DNA of 63,587 bases from CAZXDL01 sp964639505 (GTDB lineage: Bacteria; Patescibacteriota; Saccharimonadia; Saccharimonadales; UBA4665), in assembly GCA_964639505.1 (NCBI GenBank), contig CAZXDL010000005.1:1-63587 (forward strand). Reading direction: 5' to 3'. The notes under the pieces were generated by a model. That model worked only from the letters and a program-made list of their open reading frames with translations, was not told the DNA's origin and ran no database searches. Below, one piece after another: positions 42,694 to 50,345 of this stretch; the stretch's first letter is position 1, and the number at the start of each line of letters is the position of its first letter. Both the position numbers and the translations under genes were made by a program.

Positions 42694-42795
42694 CTTTAGT
42701 GCTCCATATACATTATCGTGCTCTAATTAGTACTATTTAACTACTTGTGGGAAGAATTGCAAGCAGTAGCATTTCGGTTGGGTTATTATATAGGT

Positions 42796-43293
42796 ATGGC
42801 GAATTTCTCTTTTGACGCGGTAAGCGAGTACGACAAAGCTGAGCTTAATAATGTTTTTGATCAGGTACAGCGTGAAATTGCAGCCCGCTATGACTTCAAG
42901 GGCACACCTGCAGCAGTCGAATGGCTTAATTCAGATAAAACCGGTTTCAAGGTAATCGGCAATGGCGATATGCAAATCGATGCGATATTAGATATTGTGC
43001 GTAAGAAATTAGCTGCCAGAAATCAAAGCCAAAAGATCCTCGATGTGTCTGGCGAAGTCGTAACCAGCAATATGAAATCATCTAAAGAGGTGCCTTTCAA
43101 AAAAGGTCTAGATCAAGAAAAAGCCAAAAAAATTACCTCCGTTATCCGCGAAAAATTTCCAAAAGTAAAAACCCAAATTCAGGGTGAAGCAGTCAGAGTT
43201 ACCAGTAATAGCAAAAATGATCTTCAAGAAGTTATGCAGCTTATTAGAAGCCAAGACTATGACTTCCCTGTCTCCTTCACAAACTACCGATAA
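42796..43293 (+). CDS. yajQ: YajQ family nucleotide-binding protein
   Basis: About 165 residues matching UPF0234/YajQ over the full length: FSFDAVSEYDKAELNNVFDQVQREIAARYDFKGT, then IDAILDIVRKKLAARNQSQKILD and a C-terminal RVTSNSKNDLQEVMQLIRSQDYDFPVSFTNYR. Members bind nucleotides, including cyclic di-GMP in Xanthomonas; whether this one does is unknown. ATG 42796 is chosen over an upstream TTG at 42745 because the family starts at MANFSFD. A -10-like TATTAT (42784-42789) lies 6 nt upstream. Confidence 0.93.
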   Translation: MANFSFDAVSEYDKAELNNVFDQVQREIAARYDFKGTPAAVEWLNSDKTGFKVIGNGDMQIDAILDIVRKKLAARNQSQKILDVSGEVVTSNMKSSKEVPFKKGLDQEKAKKITSVIREKFPKVKTQIQGEAVRVTSNSKNDLQEVMQLIRSQDYDFPVSFTNYR

Positions 43294-43307
43294 CGTATAC
43301 TAAGCAT

Positions 43308-44630
43308 ATGCCCGATAAGTCCGATTTGCTCAAACAAACAACTGCTGTGCTAAAAATGAACGACCGAGGGAATTACACTCAGCCGGCCGGTCACCTATAC
43401 CCTCACCAATGGCTCTGGGACAGCTCGTTTATAGCGATTGGCTTGAGACATTTAGACATTGAGCGTGCAAAGATGGAAATTCTCAGTTTGCAGCGTGGGC
43501 AGTGGCATAACGGCATGCTGCCAAACATTATTTTTAGGAGCGATTCACAGTACCGAACCGACCGCAATATGTGGCGTAGCTGGCTTAACCCGTATGCTCC
43601 TGATGACGTTACAACTACCGGTATAACCCAACCGCCAGTGCTTGCAGAAGCGATCGTACAAATTGGCGCCAAAATGGCTTTGCCGGAACGTCGCACGTGG
43701 TACCGCTCCACTTATCATATGTTGTTGTCTTATCATGAGTGGCTATATAACGAACGTGATCCACACGGAGAAGGCTTAGTGCTGCAGATCCACCCCTGGG
43801 AAACTGGCCTCGATAACACCCCTCCCTGGATCAATGAGCTGCATGAGCATATGATGCCATTTTGGATTAGGATGATCGAAAAATTAAAGTTGGACTTTTT
43901 TATTAAATTCTTTCGACGTGACACTAAAAGCATCCCGATGGATCAACGCTTCTCGGCAATCGAATCGGTCGCGATGTTTGATATCCAACTCCGCTTGAGG
44001 CGAAAAGCCTTCAAAATTAACAAAATTCTTGATCACTCGATGTTTAGTATCGAAGATTTAAACTTTAACTCTATATTCATCAGAGCCAACACTCATTTGC
44101 GGGAAATCGCCAAAACAATCAAAGAAGACCTGCCTGACGGTCTTGAAGACAAGATGAAAAAATCTGAGGAGGCGCTCGAGCAATTATGGGATCCATACTC
44201 TGGACAATATTATTCACGTGATTTTATTACCCACCGTTTGCTTAAAGTGCCGAGTATCGCTACTCTGCTGCCACTTTACGCAGGCACAATTTCTAAGGAC
44301 CGCGCCAAAGAATTAGTAAAGATGCTCGAAAACGAAAATATGTTTGGCCCAGCCTACCCAGTACCCAGCGTGCCTTTAAATTCTGATTGGTTTAAGCCTA
44401 AAGGCTACTGGCAAGGCCCGTCATGGATCAACACAAATTGGCTAATAATCGACGGCTTAAGACGCTATGGCTTCAAAGAGCACGCTGCAGCACTTACCGA
44501 GAGCTCAATTGAGCTGGTTGAAAAGAGCGGATGCTCCGAATATTTCGATCCAATTACTGGCGAAGCCGCTGGTGCCATGGATTTCTCCTGGACGGCCGCC
44601 CTCACCATCGACCTGTTGAACGCAAAATAA
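43308..44630 (+). CDS. GH63/MGH1-like (alpha/alpha)6 glycoside hydrolase
   Basis: The 440-residue protein has the glucosidase/mannosylglycerate-hydrolase-like layout: HLYPHQWLWDSSFIAIGLRHLD near the N-terminus, GMLPNIIF, TGITQPPVLAEAI, HPWETGLDNTPPW and, late, YWQGPSWINTNWLIIDGL and FDPITGEAAGAMDFSWTAALTIDL. These aromatic- and Asp/Glu-rich motifs match the trehalase/GH63 clan. It likely hydrolyses a small alpha-glycoside such as a compatible solute or glycan fragment; the substrate is not determinable. No signal peptide, so cytoplasmic. It follows yajQ by 14 bp, and its stop is 1 bp from the leuA-like stop on the other strand. Confidence 0.85.
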   Translation: MPDKSDLLKQTTAVLKMNDRGNYTQPAGHLYPHQWLWDSSFIAIGLRHLDIERAKMEILSLQRGQWHNGMLPNIIFRSDSQYRTDRNMWRSWLNPYAPDDVTTTGITQPPVLAEAIVQIGAKMALPERRTWYRSTYHMLLSYHEWLYNERDPHGEGLVLQIHPWETGLDNTPPWINELHEHMMPFWIRMIEKLKLDFFIKFFRRDTKSIPMDQRFSAIESVAMFDIQLRLRRKAFKINKILDHSMFSIEDLNFNSIFIRANTHLREIAKTIKEDLPDGLEDKMKKSEEALEQLWDPYSGQYYSRDFITHRLLKVPSIATLLPLYAGTISKDRAKELVKMLENENMFGPAYPVPSVPLNSDWFKPKGYWQGPSWINTNWLIIDGLRRYGFKEHAAALTESSIELVEKSGCSEYFDPITGEAAGAMDFSWTAALTIDLLNAK

Positions 44631-44631
44631 T

Positions 44632-45834
44632 CTATCTAGCTACGTACTCATTTACTGAGCCTATGTTAGCTCGACCATTTTTACCTTGATATTTACCGTC
44701 CTCAACAAATCCTGAATTTCTCCAGCCAAACCACCGCGGATCAACATGGGCGTACAAACTGGCTCCTCCCTTAACAACAGCATCAGAGTGAATGCCTGAA
44801 CGGTGCGTTATCCAGTCTTCACCAACCACGGGCGTTTTAGCTGGGATTGTGATGCCGGCTTTAGCTGCAACCATACTCGCCACCGCCAAAATTTTTGTCG
44901 TATCAATATCGAATTCAATCGGCACAGCAAATTCGTTTTCATCAACCAGGACATCTAACGCCCAAGGCGCAAAATTCGTATTACCACTTCGCTCGCCCAG
45001 ATCAGGGCCATTAGTCACTTCTGCTTGAAAGACTGGAATTTGCGCACCCATAGCGACAGCTGTGTCGGCAATTGCATGCGCTGCAGCAATTGTGTTTGAA
45101 ACTGCTCGGGCGCCATCATTGTGATTATGAGCCGACAAGATTACGTGATCGTTAAGCCCTTCTTCGACCAACCAACGCGTTGCATTGGCAAACATTGTAT
45201 GAATACGTCTTGCGCTGGCTGCTCCAAGAGTATCGGGTAGGTTAATGACATCCACGCCCTCCTGTGCAACCGACTTCATAACTCTTTCCAGGTAGCCCAT
45301 ATCAGATGTTGATGCGGCTTCGCAGGAAAATTGGACACGAGCATCTGGGCCAGAGATTTCTCTGGCAAAGCGTACTGCCGTAACTGCCATTTCTTTAACG
45401 CTTTCACGATCGTGATGTGGATGCTTAACTCTAATATGCTCATCTGCCGTAGCCACGAAAGTATGGATTCCAGGATGGCGCGCTTCGATAACTGATCCCC
45501 ATGTTTTTTCTATATCCGGCACAATTGCCCTTGATAACCCAGAAATTATAGGCGTTGTACCGTAAATATCTCCTGCCACCAGTTCGCCATTAACTATCCG
45601 GCGAGGCTCGATTGCGAACGGTTCGTTGCCAACTGTACGGGCGACTTCCCGAACCTCTTCATCATCACCAGGTGTTGCGGGAAAACCAGCTTCGATTGTT
45701 TCGACCCCTAACTCGGCAATCCCTCGGGCAATTTCGACTTTTGATCCGACCGGAAACTGGTTTGCTTCCGGCAGGGCTTGAGCTCCATCACGGCATGTCG
45801 TATCAAAATTTATTATTTTAAATGTTTCGCTCAC
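44632..45834 (-). CDS. 2-Isopropylmalate synthase-like DRE-TIM metallolyase, no regulatory domain
   Basis: A 400-residue LeuA/CimA/homocitrate-synthase family protein. DTTCRDGAQALPEANQFP replaces the usual DTTLRDGEQ; RDGAQ is also seen in citramalate synthases. GVETIEAGFPATPGDDE, NLPDTLGAASARRIH, the metal-binding HNHNDGARAVSNT, GERSGNTNFAPWA and HRSGIHSDAVVKG follow. The C-terminal leucine-binding allosteric domain of long LeuA enzymes is missing. No leuB, leuC, leuD or ilv genes are adjacent. The start is GTG 45834 with AGGAG 5 nt upstream. Expression appears controlled by the attenuator at 45852-46028, whose leucine-rich leader peptide supports a leucine-related role. Condensation of acetyl-CoA with a 2-oxo acid is the expected chemistry; the exact 2-oxo acid is uncertain. 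Confidence 0.88.
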   Translation of the reverse strand: MSETFKIINFDTTCRDGAQALPEANQFPVGSKVEIARGIAELGVETIEAGFPATPGDDEEVREVARTVGNEPFAIEPRRIVNGELVAGDIYGTTPIISGLSRAIVPDIEKTWGSVIEARHPGIHTFVATADEHIRVKHPHHDRESVKEMAVTAVRFAREISGPDARVQFSCEAASTSDMGYLERVMKSVAQEGVDVINLPDTLGAASARRIHTMFANATRWLVEEGLNDHVILSAHNHNDGARAVSNTIAAAHAIADTAVAMGAQIPVFQAEVTNGPDLGERSGNTNFAPWALDVLVDENEFAVPIEFDIDTTKILAVASMVAAKAGITIPAKTPVVGEDWITHRSGIHSDAVVKGGASLYAHVDPRWFGWRNSGFVEDGKYQGKNGRANIGSVNEYVAR

Positions 45835-45851
45835 AATAACTCCTATAAATT

Positions 45852-45877
45852 AAAAAACAGACTTGGTTGAAGCCTGT
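45852..45877 (-). terminator. Attenuator terminator before the leuA-like gene
   Basis: On the minus strand, ACAGGCTT and AAGTCTGT form an 8-bp stem (one G-U pair) around a CAACC loop, followed at once by six Ts (45857-45852). It lies between the leader-peptide stop (45904) and the leuA-like GTG (45834). Its 5' arm and loop contain the repeat AGGCTTCAACC (45875-45865), which can instead pair with GGTTGAAGCCT (45928-45918) inside the leader ORF. Confidence 0.8.
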
Positions 45878-45887
45878 TTAGAATCTT

Positions 45888-45945
45888 GGGTTGTGCTAAT
45901 CCGCTATTTAAGGCGGTAGGCTTCAACCATGCTGAAGCACAACCC
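45888..45945 (-). promoter_or_regulatory. Interleaved inverted repeats of the leu attenuator
   Basis: Repeat A is GGGTTGTGCT (45945-45936) with its perfect complement at 45897-45888 (10 bp). Repeat B at 45928-45918 lies in the loop of A and pairs perfectly over 11 bp with 45875-45865, inside the terminator. The order A-B-A'-B' makes the A and B helices interleaved. Together with the terminator they form the alternative structures expected of an attenuator. Confidence 0.8.
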
Positions 45946-45993
45946 TTGTAGACCGAGGAGTAGTACTAAATTTTGTCGCATAGTCTTAACCAT
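45904..45993 (-). CDS. Leucine-rich leader peptide of the leuA attenuator, 29 aa
   Basis: A short ORF from ATG 45993 to TAG 45904. Residues 9-18 read LVLLLGLQGL, six leucines in ten residues encoded by TTA, CTA, CTC, CTC, CTA and TTG. A seventh leucine is the penultimate residue. The control run (codons at 45969-45940) ends at the start of repeat A. A ribosome at the stop codon would cover repeat B. The ATG lies 6 nt from the -10 TATAAA, so the leader itself would be translated from a leaderless mRNA. Layout and composition match the leader peptides of enteric leu operons (leuL), with no sequence homology implied. Confidence 0.82.
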   Translation of the reverse strand: MVKTMRQNLVLLLGLQGLCFSMVEAYRLK

Positions 45994-45999
45994 ACTTCT

Positions 46000-46028
46000 T
46001 TTATAACATGCCATTAGATTATGCACAA
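46000..46028 (-). promoter_or_regulatory. Promoter of the leu attenuator transcript
   Basis: TTGTGC (46028-46023), 17-nt spacer and TATAAA (46005-46000) on the minus strand, directly after the rmuC stop. The predicted +1 coincides with the leader ATG at 45993. Confidence 0.68.
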
Positions 46029-47090
46029 TTAATCTTCTAGGCTGGGTTTATCTAGCAGCAATGGGTCGACAGTAATCTCTGTTTCGGCGATTTTGACGAT
46101 GTCACGGTCAATTTTACCTAGCTCTTTGTAGGTAGTATTGTAATGGCCAACCGTCGTGCCAAGACTGTTGCCAAGTTTAAGCATATAGCCGTTGTGGGCA
46201 ATCAAGTGTTTAGCTAGCTGTTCGATATTTTTGCGAATCTGCTCAGTGTCTTTATGGATCTCTATTGATCGCAAACCCTGCATGATAGTCTGTAGCATGG
46301 CTGATAATGTACTCGGACCAACAATCGTCACTTTTTTATCGGCAGCGTACTGCATTAAGTTGCGGCCGCTAACTCCCCCAAGCCCAACCTTATTGGCTAA
46401 AAGGTCGTAGTAGATGGCTTCGCTCGGTATAAACATCAAAGCCTGATCGAGAGTGCCCTTGCCTGGTTTAATGTATTTGGACGTTTCGTCTATCCGTTTC
46501 TTAAGATCTTCTTTAAAGGCTCGATCTAATGCTGGGCGCTGCTCATCTTTGGCTTCAACCAGTCGATTATAGTTCTCAAGTGGAAATTTACTATCGACTG
46601 GCAAAATTTTGTCATCTAATTTAATTACAGCATCTACAACTAAACCTTCAGCGATCTTGTATTGAAGTTGGAATGTGCCTGGCGGCAGAATATTTTTTAG
46701 AATCTGATCAAGATAAAATTCGCCGATTACGCCACGTTGTTTCGGATTCTGCAGAACATTCTGTAATGTTTTTAGCTCTGAGGCTATGTCGCCAACATTT
46801 TTATTGGTACGATCCAACTCTGTCAATTTCTTAGTTACATCGGCAATTATCTTGCTGCTGGCAGCAAATTGAGCGGTCATCTGTTTGTTGCTAGTGCCAA
46901 GCTGCTCGGTTAGTTGTTTCTGCAACCCATCTTTGAGCTCTAAGACGGATTTATTGAGCTCGGTAACATCGGCCTTTAGCATAAGTGTACTGCCCTCATC
47001 GACCGCTTTTGGTTTACGGACAAGCAGAAATATAATCACTCCGAGGAGTATCAACAGCAAAATCCCCAAAACTAACACCAGTGCTAACAT
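46029..47090 (-). CDS. rmuC: DNA recombination protein RmuC-like
   Basis: A 353-residue protein: an N-terminal membrane helix (about 2-25), a coiled coil (about 35-105) and the RmuC nuclease-fold domain (LKTLQNVLQNPKQRGVIGEFYLDQIL, VVDAVIKLDDKILPVDSKFPLENYNRL, ALMFIPSEAIYYDLL). The VDAV and VDSKF segments correspond to the PD-(D/E)xK-type core. RmuC is thought to limit recombination at inverted repeats. It starts 12 bp after the L,D-transpeptidase gene's stop on the same strand. Confidence 0.9.
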   Translation of the reverse strand: MLALVLVLGILLLILLGVIIFLLVRKPKAVDEGSTLMLKADVTELNKSVLELKDGLQKQLTEQLGTSNKQMTAQFAASSKIIADVTKKLTELDRTNKNVGDIASELKTLQNVLQNPKQRGVIGEFYLDQILKNILPPGTFQLQYKIAEGLVVDAVIKLDDKILPVDSKFPLENYNRLVEAKDEQRPALDRAFKEDLKKRIDETSKYIKPGKGTLDQALMFIPSEAIYYDLLANKVGLGGVSGRNLMQYAADKKVTIVGPSTLSAMLQTIMQGLRSIEIHKDTEQIRKNIEQLAKHLIAHNGYMLKLGNSLGTTVGHYNTTYKELGKIDRDIVKIAETEITVDPLLLDKPSLED

Positions 47091-47102
47091 ACTTATATTC
47101 TA

Positions 47103-47816
47103 TCAGCTTTCAACAGTAACAGTGGTGCCGACAGGCGCCCATTCATATAACCATTTCGAACTTGCGAGCGGTAATTCTATACATCCATGCGAAGCGTCTT
47201 CTGAGTCAGGGCTAACTGTGCCAAACTCGCGATCGGCTCGCCAAGTCGCATCGTGAAATCCGTAGGTTCCGTATTGGTTGTCGAGAAATGGCATCCAATA
47301 ATAGACTGGGTCTTTCCAAGTGCCGCGACTATCTGATCCGGTCAGGGTGGTGTTAGTGGTTTTGCCGTATATCTTATAGGTGCCAAGCGGCGTTTCTGTC
47401 TCTGGGTGATTTTTCAAACCTGTAATCACTGGTGAGCTGTGCACACTTTTGGTTTTTTCGCAGGCCCACATCCGGCGTTTATCAATACTGATTTTAATTA
47501 GTTTATCTTGTTGATTTCCCTCGCAATTATTAATGGCTGCTGCCTCGGACTGAGGGGGTTTTGCAGTGGTCGCTGCTGGGACTGATGCAGTTGGTTGGCC
47601 GGAGGACTTATTTTCGCTATTGCCACGAAAGCCAAACCAAAAAGCCACGAAAAATATCAGTGCAATTAGCAGATAGATTTTTTTGTGTGATTTTTTGTCT
47701 GATTTAGGTTTAGCAGCAGGTTTTGTTTCAGTTTTTTTATCGCCAGAGTAATAATACGAGTAGCCGCTCAGGCTGCCCGGTCGAATTGTTTTGTCATGAA
47801 TTGACGATTTAGCCAT
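47103..47816 (-). CDS. L,D-transpeptidase (YkuD) with N-terminal membrane anchor
   Basis: A 237-residue protein with a basic cytoplasmic N-terminus, a membrane helix at about 47-63, a Ser/Pro/Thr linker and a YkuD domain from about 105. The active-site motif is SHGCIEL with His210 and Cys212; the upstream His188 (YGFHDATWR) is also typical. It would form 3-3 cross-links in peptidoglycan or attach proteins to it, outside the membrane. The early Cys pair (NCEGN ... WACEKT) could form a disulfide. It precedes rmuC on the same strand. Confidence 0.92.
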   Translation of the reverse strand: MAKSSIHDKTIRPGSLSGYSYYYSGDKKTETKPAAKPKSDKKSHKKIYLLIALIFFVAFWFGFRGNSENKSSGQPTASVPAATTAKPPQSEAAAINNCEGNQQDKLIKISIDKRRMWACEKTKSVHSSPVITGLKNHPETETPLGTYKIYGKTTNTTLTGSDSRGTWKDPVYYWMPFLDNQYGTYGFHDATWRADREFGTVSPDSEDASHGCIELPLASSKWLYEWAPVGTTVTVES

Positions 47817-47870
47817 ACTGCAAATTTAATCTGTTTGTTTTTGTATCAACAGGCTTATTATAACACCGTT

Positions 47871-48596
47871 TTACGCAAATCGCGTCACTATAAATATAAA
47901 AACTACTCCGAGTATTGTAGTAGCGATTGTTTTGTAACTGGAGTGCTTGCTATGAGCCTCAGGCAAAATTTCACTAGCACCAATATATAGCAGAAATCCC
48001 GCAAAAAAGCCGAGATAAACTACCAACGCCTGATCAGAAATAGTTAAAAGAAGCGTACTCAAAGCACCAAGCACTGGCGCCAGAGCATCAGCAATTAAAA
48101 AGTAGAATGTCTTTTTGGTTTTGTTTTTGTTGAGCAGCATAAGATTGACAGTATTTAGACCATCGGTAAAATCATGTGAAATCACGGCAATCGCCACGGC
48201 GATTCCAATCGAATTGCTAGCTTGAAAGCCCAAACCGATAGCGACACCGTCTAAAAAACTATGTCCGATTAACGCTAGGGCTGACGCCACTCCAACTTGA
48301 GGATGCTTATGCGTACCATATTCGTCTTCATTCGCATGGTGGATTAAAAGACTTTTTTCGATGATATGAAAACCCAAGAACCCAGTCACTAAAGCAATCA
48401 TCGGCAGCATTACATCTACATTTGTGGCATTGAGCAAGTCAAATATCTCAGGCAATAGGTCGAAAGCGACCACGCCGAGCAAAACTCCAGCCGTGAATCC
48501 TAGAAAGCGATGGGTTTGGTCTTTATTTTTTAGCCCAACAAGTCCACCCACAAAAGTTGAAACAAAAGTCATAAAGGATAGAAATACAGGAGTCAT
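47871..48596 (-). CDS. ZIP family divalent metal transporter
   Basis: A 241-residue integral membrane protein with about eight helices. The ZIP metal-path motifs are visible: HSFLDGVAIGLGF in helix IV and SHDFTDGLNTVNLM in helix V. A His-containing cytoplasmic loop (HHANEDEYGTHKHPQ) precedes helix IV. It likely imports zinc, iron or manganese. ATG 48596 is preferred to 48632 because TATACT (48609-48604) lies exactly 7 nt upstream and the family sequence begins at MTPVFLSFMTF. Confidence 0.92.
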   Translation of the reverse strand: MTPVFLSFMTFVSTFVGGLVGLKNKDQTHRFLGFTAGVLLGVVAFDLLPEIFDLLNATNVDVMLPMIALVTGFLGFHIIEKSLLIHHANEDEYGTHKHPQVGVASALALIGHSFLDGVAIGLGFQASNSIGIAVAIAVISHDFTDGLNTVNLMLLNKNKTKKTFYFLIADALAPVLGALSTLLLTISDQALVVYLGFFAGFLLYIGASEILPEAHSKHSSYKTIATTILGVVFIFIVTRFA

Positions 48597-48634
48597 TGAA
48601 AAAAGTATACAGTAATTACAGAAGTAAATCATAA

Positions 48635-48681
48635 GACCCGGAACGAAGTACGCCCGGGTCGGTTGGAAGCCTCACACTTCC
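48635..48681 (-). other. Two GC-rich hairpins between the DUF475 and ZIP genes
   Basis: GACCCGG (48635-48641) pairs with CCGGGTC (48654-48660), and GGAAG (48665-48669) with CTTCC (48677-48681). The minus strand after the first hairpin reads TTATGATTTACTT, a poor T-run. It may be a terminator for the DUF475 gene or part of a structured RNA in the 147-bp interval; no known metal riboswitch consensus was recognised. Confidence 0.5.
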
Positions 48682-48742
48682 ACTTCCAGCTTATGCTCGG
48701 CTATGGCCAAAAGCAATGCGATATATATCACAAAGGGTGAGC

Positions 48743-49756
48743 TTAAATTGCGCTGCCTCTAGCTCGTTTGGCTTCTCGGGATGAAATGAACGAAGCACCG
48801 ATTACACCCAAACCGACAATGCCTGTGATAGCGTCCGGCACTTCGTAAAAAAGGCTTCCTAAAAGCGCAGCGGCCAGCACAAAGATAGCGTAGTGCGCGC
48901 CATGCTCGAGATATTTGTACGAATTTAGTGTACCGTGGCGTACAAAATATACGGTTAGGCTTCGCACCCAAATAGCCCCAACGCCAAGCCCCAGAGCAAT
49001 TAGCAACACTTTGTCTGTGATTGCAAAGGCGCCGAGTACTCCGTCAAAACTAAAACTAGCATCTAAAATTTGTAGATACATAAATGCAAAAAATGCCGGC
49101 CAGCCGACGTAAACTTTTTGCTCCTTTGGGGCCAGTCGGCCAAGCCAGTCGATTAGGAGTTTAATAGCAGTGTACGAAACTACTCCAAAGAGTCCGGCCT
49201 GCAAGACTGTTTTTGCTTCTTCATGGCCGACAAAGTAGGCGATAATGCAAACCGCAATGGCAGACAGCAGTGGCGGAAACCACACCGTACCGCCCGCCTT
49301 TAAAAGATATTTTTCGAACCGCTGTAGCCAAAAATCTTTCCGAGCAGTGTCAAAAAAGAAAAACAGAGTTAAGGTAAGCAAAAAGGCGCCGCCAAAAGAA
49401 GCAATTGCCGGATGTGCGTCAGCTAAATATTCACCATAAACTTCCGGATTATGCAGCGCGTCGTTCACGACCGTGCTCCACGGCAAATTAGCTGTCACCA
49501 TCACGATCAGTATTGGAAAAACAAAGCGCATGCCGACAATGGCAAACAGCATGCCAACGGTTAAAAACATTTGTTGCCAAAAACGGGATAAGCGCTCGAG
49601 GACCTTGGCATTGATAATTGCGTTGTCAAAGCTAAAGGCTATTTCTATGGCGATCAAGACGATCGTCGTGTAGGCGGCGGCCGGGCCGAGTTCAAAAAAT
49701 GCGATTATTATGGCCGCGATTGTAATCAGTAGAGAGACGGAAAAGAACCTAAGCAT
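48743..49756 (-). CDS. DUF475/TerC-superfamily integral membrane protein
   Basis: A 337-residue polytopic protein with about nine helices. It begins with a hydrophobic run and has IEIAFSFDNAIINAKVL early and the related SFSFDGVLGAFAITD late. The two FSFDNA/FSFDGV motifs in paired helices are characteristic of TerC-like families, including DUF475. Such proteins are linked to metal-ion (often manganese) export or tellurium resistance. The adjacent ZIP gene fits a metal-homeostasis context. The ATG is 13 bp downstream of the AAG glycosylase stop. Confidence 0.85.
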   Translation of the reverse strand: MLRFFSVSLLITIAAIIIAFFELGPAAAYTTIVLIAIEIAFSFDNAIINAKVLERLSRFWQQMFLTVGMLFAIVGMRFVFPILIVMVTANLPWSTVVNDALHNPEVYGEYLADAHPAIASFGGAFLLTLTLFFFFDTARKDFWLQRFEKYLLKAGGTVWFPPLLSAIAVCIIAYFVGHEEAKTVLQAGLFGVVSYTAIKLLIDWLGRLAPKEQKVYVGWPAFFAFMYLQILDASFSFDGVLGAFAITDKVLLIALGLGVGAIWVRSLTVYFVRHGTLNSYKYLEHGAHYAIFVLAAALLGSLFYEVPDAITGIVGLGVIGASFISSREAKRARGSAI

Positions 49757-49769
49757 ACCTGTTATCCTA

Positions 49770-50345
49770 TCATGTTTTGGAAACGAAATTATTAGCTTTT
49801 AGGTAAAACCGCAGCTCGGCGTCTTTAGCTCGACTGATTCCGATTCGTGTAGTTTTAACTATCTGGCTAGAATGAATCGCTGGGTTTACGACAAGTTTTA
49901 AGGGACTGCTAGTTAGATCATGCCCGTTTAGTTTTTTATCAATCTGCATGGCTTCACATAGTTTGGCCGGGCCATTGGTTAGTTCATTGATGGATCGGCC
50001 TTTGCGGTTACGTGTCATTAAATCGATACCCAGTAATGGCTCAAGCGCCCGTATTAAAACAGCCGAACCCTGCCCGGCTGGTCCGGTGACAATATTGCAG
50101 CAATAATGCATGCCGTATGTGAAATAGACATATAAAAAGCCGGCTGGGCCAAACATGATTTTTGTGCGGGCGGTTTCACCACGGTAGCTATGACTGGCTG
50201 TATCGGCTTCATCATAGGCCTCGGTTTCAACAATACGGCCAATAATTTTCTGGCCATTGACTTCGCGAATTAGATCAGAGCCAATCAGCCTACTAGCGGC
50301 AACTTCCGCAGGGGCATTCAATATGTTTTTGAGTTCATTACTCAA
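49770..50345 (-). CDS. 3-Methyladenine DNA glycosylase (AAG/MPG family)
   Basis: A 191-residue AAG-type glycosylase: ASRLIGSDLIREVNGQKIIGRIVETEAYDEADTASHSYRG with the catalytic Glu in ETEAY, then FGPAGFLYVYFTYGMHYCCNIVTG, AVLIRALEPL and LTNGPAKLC. It removes alkylated purines to start base-excision repair. Length and motifs are complete. The start overlaps the upstream hydrolase stop by 4 bp. Confidence 0.95.
   Translation of the reverse strand: MSNELKNILNAPAEVAASRLIGSDLIREVNGQKIIGRIVETEAYDEADTASHSYRGETARTKIMFGPAGFLYVYFTYGMHYCCNIVTGPAGQGSAVLIRALEPLLGIDLMTRNRKGRSINELTNGPAKLCEAMQIDKKLNGHDLTSSPLKLVVNPAIHSSQIVKTTRIGISRAKDAELRFYLKANNFVSKT

Noticed and set aside
45835..46028. T-box leader before the leuA-like gene
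   Set aside because: There is no AGGGTGGNACCGCG-type T-box sequence; a leucine-rich leader ORF with alternative hairpins explains the region better.
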